Assembly: GCA_951799445.1 (NCBI GenBank)
Contig: OX637293.1
Coordinates: 7,440,001 to 7,504,000, forward strand
DNA: 64,000 nucleotides
Direction: 5' to 3'
Origin: Pseudisothecium myosuroides
Taxonomy: Eukaryota; Streptophyta; Bryopsida; Hypnales; Lembophyllaceae
The translations under genes and the position numbers were made by a program. The notes beneath the pieces were generated by a model. That model was not told where the DNA came from and did no database searches. It saw only the letters and a program-made list of their open reading frames with translations. Below are positions 48,417 to 59,384 of the stretch, in pieces (position 1 is the first letter of the stretch; the number at the start of each line of letters is the position of its first letter).

Positions 48417-50502
48417 ATTAAAAAAAACCATTTAAAAAAGAGCTAACATTGTCAAGTTACTTCAGATCATACGTAAGTAGAGCAGATAGTTCTGAATTCA
48501 CAGTAGTTCTGAAATCACGGTACTCACAGCACTTTGTCCATGTTGAGTTTCTCCGTGAGGCGTTCCATGCTCTTCTGTGGTCTATCGTGCCCGAATATCT
48601 TAGTGAGAGCTGCCTTGGGACGAACCCCACTGATCTCCGCATTCCAGTGAGTGCCAACCAAGATACAAGTCTGACTTGAGTTGTGATCGACCACCTTCGG
48701 TAGGGATACCAATGCCAGAAATCTGTGCATTTGGGTAACTAAGTCCACTAATTCCCATGCACATATAGTAAACCTTCAATTGTGCTCATGCACAATTGTG
48801 ACTAGATATAGAAAGTACTGTACGGGAAATACAAAACAAAAGCAATATAAACCAAACAATCTGCATACAACAATTTAGCATAAGGACAATTGCAAATGGC
48901 TTATACCACTAAGAAATCCTGCCCGATCTCTTCTGTTGGTTGTCTGGCGATGCCTCCAACAATGTCACTGGGAAATGAATCGTTTCGTTTTGCTCTATTA
49001 TTTCAGTTGCCATGTTTATTGCCTTTATCGATTTTTTTTAGAATTCCATTTGAATGCACATATGAAGAGATTGAAAACAATGCTTAGTTTTGCTACGGAA
49101 TAAATCATTTTTTCAATTTGAGTGGACCATTCACATGATTTGCACCAACCATGACAGTCCACTGTGTTTCAGTTTCTTTAGTCGATCGACCAGTACTAGT
49201 GCCTGGCAGTTGATGGAAGACCTAGTTGATCTGGCTATGATAGTTTAGGCAGCCATTCCAGTACTGTCAAATGCTTCACCGTTGTCGAACTTTGTAAAGG
49301 GGTGACGGATTCAGCGACGGTAACGTTTTCAGTAGAAGCTTGTCAAGCCTTTGTCGAGGTTGAATCAATCTTCCACGCCGCTGGATAGCCCCCAAACAAA
49401 TTTGAATTTAGTTTTAAAATTCATGTCCCAGTCACAAAGATTTAAATTGTCTCTATCTGTCATAACCTCATATACTAATGCATTCAATTGGATGTGTCAT
49501 ACAGCCTACTCTTGAGCGCAATACAACCAGGAATCGTACACGTATCACCACCAAGGTAAGATGGAGTTAGCAATTTCTTGTTTGAGAGGTTGATGAGGCT
49601 ATTGTTGCATGCTTTACTACTCATGCTCTAAAGGTTTGCTCTCGTCTTGGTAGTATCCGAATAGACAAGAGTTTGAGTCATTTCCCCAAATAAATTGATG
49701 CACATACATACTTGGCTTCTTTTAAAAAAACGCACTGGGCAACGTCATCAGAGTAGATGTCTAACTTTGGTGAAGGCACCATTTAGCCTCGAATAGGGAG
49801 AGTAAGGAGTTATTTGTTGGATCTCTGCTTGGTTGAGCTTCCACATGTCTGACCTTCCATTTGGAAGGAAGCAGTTAGTTGTCACAGGGCTAGGATAGCG
49901 GTTCTGCAGTTTTTTGCAGACCTGATTCTTTCTTCACTAAACAAAAATGAAACACCACAAGGTTTTTGAGAAGACAACATGCTAATTGCGGTCCTTTGAA
50001 TCTGACCCATCACCCTACTTCTTCCGTCAATGCCAACATTCTGTCACTTCTCAAATGCAGCTCCTTGCCCTGTACCCTTGTTCATGAGACAAAGTTTATT
50101 GCATGTCATTTGTTTTTGAGTGTGATAATGGAATTCATAATCATCTGGTTTGACTTTGACGCCAGTATGTATAGTATGTATTATTAGTGAAGACTTCCAT
50201 CGTCCATGGAGTATGTCTTTTTAGGCCTTGGGCACTTATTTTTCCCGCTCAATGGGAACTAAGTACCCAAGAGTGCTCCCATGTTCTCGTGGGGTTCTGC
50301 AAAGCGTAGCTAGAGAATCCAGTGTGCAGGCATGAAAGACTTTGAATGTGCACAAGGTCCTATATTGTTTGCATCGCTAGTGAATAATGTCATTGTGCTC
50401 TTCTTCTTTTGCTGAGATCAATTCATTCAACTGTAGTGGTAGAAGCTTTTTTTCATAAATATTGACAAGATTCAATTGCGTTTGTGATGACAGCACCCAG
50501 CA

Positions 50503-53317
50503 ATGGTACCCCACCACGAGCAAGGGCTGGGCACATCAAATCTACGTGGTATGGGGTCTGGCCGATGCAACCAGAGGAGTAGGGGTCCTAGGCGTGCTCG
50601 TGGTGTTCGACATGGGAGTAGGAGATCAACTCAACCGGTACTAGAGTCATCGGAGGAAGACTCGAGATTCAACCAGAGGATGCCACCCGATTGGGAGAGA
50701 CCATCAATTTTCCCTTCACAACGCAGCCCCCTAGTGCTGCGCAAGCATCTTCAAGGAGCTGCAGTTGGGGCTTCTGCAAAAAGGGGAGGTGGTACAGTTG
50801 GCACTTCTGAAGTGGGAAGGGTCGCGTCGCACATGATGGGTAGGCATGGCACTCATGATGGCAGCCCACACCATAGATCTAATGAGTGCACGGAGATTAC
50901 GGGGTCAATTGTGGCTCCCGCTAGAGATGTGGACATGGAGGAGACACTCCCAGACGCTCTCTATGTCCCCCTGAATGTACTGGGTTATGAAAAAAACCAG
51001 TGAGGGGGATTGAAGCACTTCGTGGAAGAGCCCAGTCAACATTAGGAAGAAGCTGGGGAGCATTGGTTCGAAATTGACTTTGGTGGGGGTATCGGCAAGC
51101 ATAACATGAGACAAGTGGACACTAGGGGGCTGAATTTCTGGCAAGAGACGCCCGATCGTGGTACCCATTGTGAAGACTCTCTGCCGCAGCCATGGCCGGC
51201 AGTAAGTGCAGCACATGACGGTAGTTTCAACGACTTTCCTACGCAGCAACTTGGGGAGGAGTCACAGACCGTGGATTCGAGGAGGTCACCCTGCTTACAA
51301 CCAACAGCGGAGTTGAATAGCGATGCTTCAGCCCAACAACTTCGTGAAGACGTCACTCGATATGATGAGTGGACGGATGACTCAACGGACACAGAGTGGA
51401 TGGCGGAGTGGCGCAATTTCATTGGTAGGTGCTCTTCTGGCAACGAATTTATTGAGCAAGGGTCAGAGAGTGACGAGTCACTTACATGTAGGCAACCATC
51501 AGACATTGATGAGGGTGTTGATGAAGACTTGCTATGCGAATTGGGTGTGTATGGGGACACAGCATACTTAGACCATGTTCCCTTCCGCACTCGATACGAT
51601 GATCAATATTGGCAGTCGGAGGAGAGTACTCTACTTGGAGAAAGAAGAACCTTTACCGGTCCATGCCCTGGCCCAAGAGGTCGCCCTTCCCGTAGACGTC
51701 CAAGTGTAGGGCATTTTTTTGATTTGTTTTGGGAGGATGAAGTGGTGGACCGAATTGTAGAGCAAATGAATGTGTATGCAAACATCTCGAACCTAAGGAG
51801 AAACTGATTTTCAATAGATATCGTATTGATGCGGCTCCTTCATACCTACGTACCATAATCAGTGCAATTACGGTACGTAGGTATGAAGGAGCCGCATCAG
51901 TACGATATCTATTGAAAATCAGTTTCTCCTTAGGTTCGAGATGAATCAGCAAGGGACAATGCGCTGCCAAGGGTCAAATGGTGGCTGGTATTGGGTAAAC
52001 ACAACAAGGAAGGAGTTACGGGCCTTCCTTGGTGTGGTAATACTAATGGGTATCAAATCTCTTCCCACGATTCGGGATTATTGGAAGAAAAAACATTTCT
52101 TACATTGTGATGTGATTCCTAGAGTTTTTAGTAGGAATCGGTTTGAGAGCTTGCTTCGTTGTTTGCATCTTGTGAACAACGAGGAATTAGTGACTACCAA
52201 AACTGATCCTAGATATGACTGAATAGGGAAGGTGCATTGGATAGTAGATCACTTTGTGAGTCGGTCTCATGAGCTCTGGAACCCAGATCGATATGTGATG
52301 GCTGATGAGATCATGATCGCTTATAGGGGGCATTTTTCTTCCATTTGGCAGTACATGAAGGCAAAGCCTATGAAGTATGGGTTGAAGGTGTGGGCCTTAG
52401 TATGCAATCCGTCACGTTATATTTTCAATTTGATGCCTTATCTTGGTAGTGGGGGAATCCAAGAGAAGGATCAAGGGGAGTGGGTAGTGAATGACCTTGT
52501 TAGTGGTTTAGACAACTTAGGCCATGTTTGTGTGGTGGATAATTTTTTTACCTCACCGGCCTTGTTTGAGTCCCTCTACAATAGAGGGATATGGGCCACA
52601 AGGACAGTGAAAGCAGGGAGAGTGGGAATGCCACCATCATTGTTTGTTCACAAAAAAGGGGAACACCTTCGAGGCACCTTGTTTTGGAAAATGCACTGTC
52701 AAAGGCGCATGGCAGCTTGTGCTTGGTATGATTCGAAGTTGTGCTACTTTTTGAGCACATCAACTGATCCTATTGGGGATAACACGTTTGCAATGCGGTG
52801 GAGGAAGGGAGAGCGGGTCCCAGTGCCTTTGACTCCACAACAAGTGGAGTACCAAGCACATATGCGCGGGGTAGATGTCATTGATCAAATGCGGCATGAC
52901 TACACCATGCAATTCCATAGCCACAAGTGGTGGCATAAGTTATTTTTTTTCGTCTTAGATTCTTCTCTCTTGAATGGTTGGGTGTTGTACAAGTTTGAGA
53001 GGGAAGGTCGGGGAATGAAAACCGGGCCTCGCCTTGGGTTCCATTTTGCAATGGCTGAGTACCTCATACAGCCATGGTTGAATGAGCTGAAGACTTACAG
53101 GAGGAGATTGCCACTCCGATCGGGCGCCATTCATTTTAGTTCCAAGTTCATTGGAGGCAAACGAATTCGTAGGAAGTGCATTGTGTGTGGGAAGAAGCAA
53201 CGTTATCGGTGTGAGACGTGTGGAGATGCGGCAATGTGCTTGGGAGACTGTTTTGTGAAAGTCCATACATGCAAGAAGTGGGCTTTGAGGGAGCAGGCAC
53301 TAATCCTTTTTGTTTGA
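50503..53317 (+). pseudogene. piggyBac transposase (DDE_Tnp_1_7), inactivated
   Basis: One reading frame runs from an ATG at 50503 to 53317. It is broken by TGA (51001-51003), TAG (51043-51045), TGA (52220-52222) and a foldback insert (51786-51942). Without the insert the length is an exact multiple of three (886 codons). The core is clear: ELRAFLGVVILMGIKSLPTI, then three stretches with the expected catalytic aspartates: VMADEIMIAYRGH, VCVVDNFFTSPALFESL and MRGVDVIDQMRHDYTMQFHS. The C-terminus has the Cys-rich domain (CIVCGKKQRYRCETCG, then C and H). The 300-residue N-terminal part is acidic and low in similarity. The enzyme cuts at TTAA and leaves no footprint. As it stands, no full-length protein can be made. 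Confidence 0.9.
51783..51943. repeat. Near-perfect foldback (72-bp arms, 17-base loop) inside the transposase frame
   Basis: Arms 51783-51854 and 51872-51943 are reverse complements with a single mismatch. The unit starts CTCGAACCTAAGGAG after CAT and ends CTCCTTAGGTTCGAG before ATG. Taking out 51786-51942 joins AAC ATG AAT and restores the transposase frame. It therefore looks like an insertion with an AT duplication, such as a tiny foldback MITE. Confidence 0.85.
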
Positions 53318-54357
53318 TGGTAGGCTTCCTTCTGTAGATACAATCTTGTTCACTTGGCTTAGGTTCTATTTGTAGTGGACGATTGTAGAGCTGTGTGGTG
53401 GTGGCAGATGATCTATGAAGCTCTTATTGGTTCCGTTTTTTGTGTCAAGTTGAGACATTGTAGATTCTAGCCACAGCTACTGCAGATTTGCTGACCCAGT
53501 CCCATTTTTTAGCACAGCAAGAGGCATTTTGAGTGCAGTAGGAGGCTTCTTTTTTTTTGGTAGGGAGTATAGATCCAATGCTTTCATTTTCCATTGCATT
53601 CTTGTTTTCTATAGATGCACCGCAACCTTGCCTTTTCATGTACCGCTCTTAAAAAATAAAAAACAATTTTGAAAAGTTGTTGTGCCTATTGGGTATGAAT
53701 AGTGAATTTTTTTTGTCCTTGGATCTCCTTTGAAACGTCATGGTTGGTGGTTTCCACATTCTTGATCGGTGTGGTGCTTCTTGTCATGGTTTTGGAGCGT
53801 GACGCTTCTTATCATGGTTCCTGTGGCCTTGGGCAACTACCACTTCCTATGACACAGCATGACAGGCTATTCCTGTGGCGGGCTTCATGTGGCGGGAGTT
53901 GGAGATGCAACTAGGAGACCGCATGCGTGGCAACAAAGACCTACTGGGCCGGTCAACATTTCCTGCGATACAAAGTTCGAAGGACCACTCGTAGGTAGTT
54001 TTGAAGGAATACGGCAATGCTAAATTTGGAATGGGAACTTCCATATGTAGACATGCTATTCTCAAAATTTGAGGCCAATTGGGAGCTTGATGAATTGTCT
54101 AAAAATCAACGAGACTCGGTGACATGCCAAAAAATGAGCAGGCACCATCAGATGATGTTAGATCAAAAGTTATGATCTTCCATTTCCAATGGTGAATTGC
54201 CTCCAGATTTCGCAAGCCACTTCCTAAGTAGCCAAAGCATTGCTTTCAACGGTTATTTTTTTTGGATCAACGAAATACATGAGATATGATCACACAAAGT
54301 TGACTGTCTCTGTAAACCCTAATTTTGGCCAAAAAGGCTTGGACGCTTAGAAGTTAA

Positions 54358-54389
54358 GGTCAGCGGCACATTCAAGTGTACCTACCTTA
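54358..54389 (+). mobile_element. TA-type MITE, right 32 bp (split copy)
   Basis: GGTCAGCGGCACATTCAAGT followed by GTACCTACCTTA is the missing right end of the MITE at 45456-45714, followed by TA. The intact copy also has 32 bp after its TTAA. Confidence 0.9.
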
Positions 54390-54886
54390 TAGCTAGTGGC
54401 TTGCATCACTGATTCAGTGAGGATGTTTCTAGGTGTTGCAATCCAATTTTGGTTTAACATATAGACCTGCCTGTAAGCAGGTACCGTTTATGACAAGGAC
54501 CCATGTCATGACCCTAATTTGACTGATCATAGTACTTAAGCGTAGACCCTAGATCCAAAAGTAATTGAAGCAGTAATTTCGAGCAATGGGGTAATGGTCG
54601 GTAAGTACTTATCTGGTTTCTTGGGCAGTTCAATGCAATGAATGGGGAGTGCCGGCAGTTAGTTACAAGTTAGCCGGTTGAAATCAGGAATTGCCTAATT
54701 GATTTCAAAATCTTTGGAAAAAAACCGATCATTTAAGAAGAAAATCAAAGAATGTTCTTTCTTTTTTAAAGGCCTAGCCGAAAAAATGCTTCAAACAACC
54801 AGTTGGTCTGAGAAATTGTAGGATTTTAGCCAGTTGAGCTGAGAAACTCCCCAGACTGTGGTTCAACGTCCCTCTCGTAATTGTTA
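54390..54886. other. Intergenic, no gene recognised
   Basis: No open frame or repeat boundary of note. Confidence 0.5.
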
Positions 54887-55162
54887 TAAGGTGGGTACAC
54901 CCAAAACTATCACTTTTTGCTATTGAGACTAGTTATTATTATGGGACTGGTCAAATTTTTATATATTCTTGTTGTCAAGTGAAAGGAGGTTCCAACGCAC
55001 TAGAGAACGCCACATTTGGATATTGTATGCAAAAGTTATTAAGGAACGAAGTTTGGTTCTAAAATGGTTTCTTCCACATACGTACAGAATTGATTTTGGA
55101 GGTGTATAGAGAGTGTAGATGGCAGTTTAAGGTCACTGGCACATTTGCGTGTACCTACCTTA
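54887..55162 (+). mobile_element. TA-type MITE, intact copy (276 bp)
   Basis: Ends TAAGGTGGGTACAC and GTGTACCTACCTTA are inverted repeats with one difference, flanked by TA (54885-54886 and 55163-55164). Its internal TTAA at 55127-55130 is the site hit by the piggyBac-like element in the sister copy. Confidence 0.9.
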
Positions 55163-55735
55163 TAGTAAATATTTTGTATTTTCTAGCTAAATGAGTTCAA
55201 GCTCCTACACTGAAAACTCTCTCTAGCTTACATAATAGGAATTTCCAATCCTACACTAATTAGTATCTAAATGTTCAACTTTTCACCCTACAGAGATTTA
55301 TTATTTTGTATGTCCATTTTTCAACTAATGTGATGTTCAAGCGAACTTGCATCCTAACATACAAAAGTAGGTGACATGAAATTACCTTTAGAGCTTGTCC
55401 TTGATCTTAGATAATGTACAACCAAAACTTCTTTGGACCATCATGTCCAAGCACAATCTTTATTTCCTCACAAAGATTTGCTATAGACCACTTTTGTCCC
55501 ACTTGCACTTGTTGCTGCCACTTGCCCATTGTGCATGTGATGAATATCATTTCAATTGCTTCAAATTGATCTATAGGTACCCAAGTTTTATTGGGTAGCA
55601 TTTGGTCGCGGTTGAATTGAAATCTCATGTACAAGGTTTGTCTTGAAATGTGGTATTTGCAATCAATCAGATAATAAGAAGATATGCAAAATACTTGATT
55701 TATATAAATAGGATGTTGCAAAAACTATATAATTG

Positions 55736-56125
55736 TCACATGAAAATGATACATTGCCAATTCACCTTGCACTTGATGATGTTTGCACTTATATGAAGCT
55801 TCTCATTCCATCCTTTGTCCAACAATGACTCTAGCAATTTAGAAGAAGGCTTTTTGAATAAAAAGGATGTTGGTGTCCCGTAGGTGTTGGAAGATACAAC
55901 AAATAGGTCAACCATCACGTGGATGGGAATAAACCATTGCAAGTAATTATCTCTACTACTAGTACTAGCTTTCATGGATTTAAAATATCTTCAAACATGC
56001 GGTTCCAAAAACCTTCCCTAGTGGCCATATCTGGTAAAGGCCATTGTGGGTCATTAAAGTTTGGAAGAAGCAATGCACAAATAGGAAGATTTACCTCAAT
56101 AGGTTCAACAAACTGAAAAATCTAC
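55736..56125 (-). pseudogene. Coding-like relic, unknown protein
   Basis: On the minus strand, a block around 56120-55950 reads FVEPIEVNLPICALLLPNF and PDMATREGFWNRMFEDIL, then shifts frame into a second block (55975-55736) with NYLQWFIPIHVMVDLFVVSS. The frame change and lack of splice signals suggest a decayed gene or transposon fragment. The family is not recognised. A further minus-strand frame at 55721-55407 may belong to it. Confidence 0.35.
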
Positions 56126-56165
56126 AATATAAGAATAGAGTTTATAGTTCATTTAACTCCTTTAA

Positions 56166-57333
56166 TCTTTGAAGCCATATTGATGCATTGTCCAAAATCA
56201 TTTTTTTTTTTTTTTTGAATTCCAACCATACAAAAGAGTATAAAGCAAATAATGCATCGTGTGGAAAAATTTCAGCCCATTTGACTATGTGGATTGAAAG
56301 ACTATAATATTTGAAATGAGAAAAAAAAACTGCTTTTTATTCTTGCGAACAATGTTAGTAGACTTTAAGCCCTCTTAAAGTAAAATTTTGCTCAACACAA
56401 AAATGAGGATTTTGACCATTTATAAGTATATGATGTTAGGTTTACTCATGAACTTTTTTTTGAAGCAAACATGGAGCTTAGATTATTCTACATTAGAGAA
56501 AATTTCAGCTTTTGGAAGGGCTGTTTGACTACATGAAAATGTGCCATACAAAAAATTATCAACCCAAACTACTCACAAAGAATCTTGCTAGTGAAAGTTT
56601 GTTTGTGAGCCCGGTCAAAAATTTTATTTTAAAATTATTATTATTATTATTTTATATTTTATATTTTTCAATTTAATAAAGTAAAATAATAATTTCAGTG
56701 TGTTTATACATCCGCCAAAAGTCAAACAACCCTCTACAAGGCCCAAATTTTCTCTAATGAAATCAATCTGCAATGCAAAGAAGTTAAGTGCATTAACAAT
56801 GAATACATTAGTCATTTTTTTATGGTTTCTTGTGCAATGAAGAAATATTTTATTTGAAATCATGTAAAAAAATAAAAAATTAGAGACAAATATATGGAAT
56901 ATGTGGGAAAAAATTCAAGAACTTTGGCTTCACAAATTGCAAGATGATCGGGCTTGAAGTTAGAAAAAAATGTATTCATTGAAGCTGCCACTACATAGCT
57001 AACAAAATTTGATTCTTCTTAGAATGTGATTTAGTATCTAAATTTTTTTATTGACAATTTTATTCCATATTTTATTAATTACATACATGCCAAATTTCAA
57101 AAGTTGATGAGCGTTTTGCAGAAGGTAGCCAAATTGTTTAGATTGCCAAAATAGTTCAAGGCAGTATAACTTTTGATCCAAACATCTGATTAAAAAAAAT
57201 TTATATTTCAACTAAAGAGGTACATGTTAACATCTTGAGTCAAAATTTTGTAATCATTCGACCAAAATTGACTTCAAAAAAAACTACTCCAGATTTTTAA
57301 TAGTCCGTTCAACATACAATTGGCCTTTAGATG
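56166..57333. mobile_element. Second copy of the TTAA-flanked element found in the NBS-LRR intron
   Basis: It is related along its length to 34873-35801 (landmarks TTGATGCATTGTCCAAAATC, GGAAAAATTTCAG and CAAATTTCAAAAGTTGATGA). TTAA lies at both ends (56162-56165 and 57334-57337), though the terminal bases are decayed (TCTTTGAAG and CTTTAGATG). A MITE is nested inside at 56491-56759. Confidence 0.6.
56491..56759. mobile_element. 269-bp MITE nested in the TTAA-flanked element
   Basis: The end CATTAGAGAAAATTT is repeated exactly inverted as AAATTTTCTCTAATG, with weaker matching for about 25 more bases (through GTTTGACT and AGTCAAAC). The sister copy at 34873-35801 lacks this segment, so it is a later insertion. 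Confidence 0.7.
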
Positions 57334-57679
57334 TTAAGAACTACCACCTAGTTAATGGCACTTGAATTGAATTGATTGTTGTTGGTTTCACGGTATATAC
57401 CCTATACGTGTATATAGAAGATGGGAGGAAAATTTTGTGAAAAAGGATGGGGGCGGACTCCTAAATTTTATATGTGAGATAGCCCCATTTAAAAAACCAC
57501 ATGAATGAATTTACAAAAAACCATAGGATATTAGAAATATGCACCTCGTAGCTTTTTATATAAAATTATGGTCATCCTAAATACAATAATTAAAGTAAAT
57601 AGGCCCACATCAAACACCCTCATAACTCAAATGCATGCCTTAAATTACAAGGAGTGATCTCCCTGAGATTTAATTGCAT

Positions 57680-58266
57680 GTGGCAAGGTTGTATAAAATT
57701 ATTCAAATGATAGGATTCAATTGGTAAGCCTTGCTAAGAATTGTTCTTAATAATAAACTTATTCATATAGAGTATGATCCTCTTACCATATTGGATACGT
57801 GGTTGTTTGTTTTTGACATAAAAATGAGGAGGATCTATCATCAAGATAAGAAATTATAATATGTGTTTGCACATAAATATGCAAAATTAAATATATCATC
57901 TTTTCAATACCTCCCAAATATTGACCACCATGGAATATTTGAACATATTCTCTACATGATGCATGGATGAGGAATGATGATTAGAGGGTTCTCTACATGA
58001 TGCATGGATGAGGAAAGATGATTAGAGGGTCCTTCCAAGGGGGGTAGTGTTAAAACATTGGCTAAGAATTAAGCTCATAGCTTTAACAAAATGATGCACT
58101 ACAATTATAGGTGACTTAGTCTACATTACAATAAAAACTATCAAAAGTCTCTAGATATTTTCTTAGATGATCAACTATATATTGCACTTTTGGAGTCTGA
58201 CATACATCAGATTATTGTTCACTATATACTTTGAATTTCTTGTGTTTATAAAGTTGTCATCTAGAT
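57680..58266 (+). repeat. Dispersed repeat copy 2, possible retroelement 3' end
   Basis: Same orientation and order of landmarks as 21735-22285, including GTATGATC, AAATTATAATATGTGTTTG, TATTGACCACCATG and AAGGGGGGTA then TGTT. It contains a 45-bp internal duplication (TTCTCTACATGATGCATGGA). After 58266 the sequence jumps to what is 22700 in copy 1, so copy 2 has lost about 420 bp there. Confidence 0.5.
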
Positions 58267-58875
58267 TTCAATTATACTAGTGCAATCATTTGACTTGTGT
58301 AATTTATAAAAAAAAAATAGACTTGCTTGTGAAATTTCTTTTGGCAATTAATACCCAAAGGACCAAGAGGTAGTCCAAATTTCCAAAAGTGTGAAGATGT
58401 ATTATAAATTGCAACTTAGAAAAATAATGTTATTTTAATGACAACTTTCAAAAAATAGTTGTAAAATGTGATTCATGAATCACATGCATATGGTTAGATC
58501 AACTAGCATACCAACCAATATTTTTCAATAGAATTTGAAGCCAAAAATTGAAAATTCCTTCCAAGTACAATTACAAATTGAATATTTGTGAATCTCATAA
58601 GAACATTTTTCCTTAAAGTTCAAAATTGAAGATTTCAGTTTAATTTTTTATTCAAGTCATTTTTGAAGGATCATTTCTTAAATTCAAAAAGTTACTTCTT
58701 GAGGCCAAACAATGGTCAATAGATGGCGAAATGAAGAATGCATTTATTGGTCCAAAAATCAGATCATTTCTGAGTGACTATGGTCTTGGTCATAGGCCGG
58801 CGTCCAGGGTTAAAAATTGAAAACAATAGGCTGCTCCTAAATATTGGATTGGGCGACTGAAAGCCGTGGCCTACC

Positions 58876-59168
58876 CTCGTCACTAAGGGCTCCCCACAAA
58901 TGGGGGAGCGCGGCCTCTGCCCGGCGCGCCTCTGCCTGGGCAGCCTACTGCTGCGGCAGGCCCTGCTGCTGCGGCAAGCCCTGCTGCCTGCTGCCGTCGG
59001 GGGGCTGCGGGGACTGCCATTCCCCCGATACCCTCCCTCGCGAGACCCGGGCTGCGAGACCCGGGCTGCGAGACCCGGCCATGTACTCTGAGCACAGACC
59101 TCGGGCCATTTTGGCAGGGGAGTTTACTGGGAGCATTCGGGCTCCTCCCCCCTTCTCCCCCACTTGGG
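58876..59168 (+). repeat. Left terminal inverted repeat of the Mutator-like element
   Basis: 293 bp, strongly GC-rich and CpG-rich, unlike the AT-rich flank. It differs from the right repeat mainly by an extra 14-bp copy of a CGAGACCCGGGCTG unit and by a 6-base difference near the inner end. Open frames in it are incidental. Confidence 0.95.
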
Positions 59169-59384
59169 ACCCCAAAATATTCTAAGTCCTTTTTTGTTCC
59201 AAAGCCTTGTTTTCTTCTTTTTTTCTTTAATTCCTAAATTTACTTAAGACCCAAATGGGTTTATGAAGGGAACTCATAATATAGCATTATACAAAGACAT
59301 ACTTACATAGTGATAACAAAACCAATGCATCATACAAAGGCATATTTACAAAATGATAACAAAATGAAATCCAAGTCATAAACT

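Larger units (their letters stand above)
45715..54353 (+). mobile_element. 8.6-kb piggyBac-like transposon inserted in a MITE
   Basis: TTAA at 45711-45714 and 54354-54357 flanks the element. Outside these lie the two halves of one MITE, whose intact relative at 54887-55162 shows a single TTAA at the same place. This fixes the ends exactly. The left terminus is CCCCTAAGCACCCGAAGGG and the right terminus, read inward, is CTTCTAAGCGTCCAAGCC, an imperfect inverted repeat. A degenerate transposase gene occupies 50503-53317. The left 4.8 kb has no known piggyBac component and carries at least one later retroposon. At 8,639 bp it is much longer than textbook piggyBac elements (2-3 kb). Confidence 0.88.

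Noticed and set aside
58844..59185. Cys/Pro/Arg-rich ORFs, also mirrored at 63006-63376
   Set aside because: They lie in the two GC-rich inverted repeats of the Mutator-like element; stops are simply rare at this base composition.
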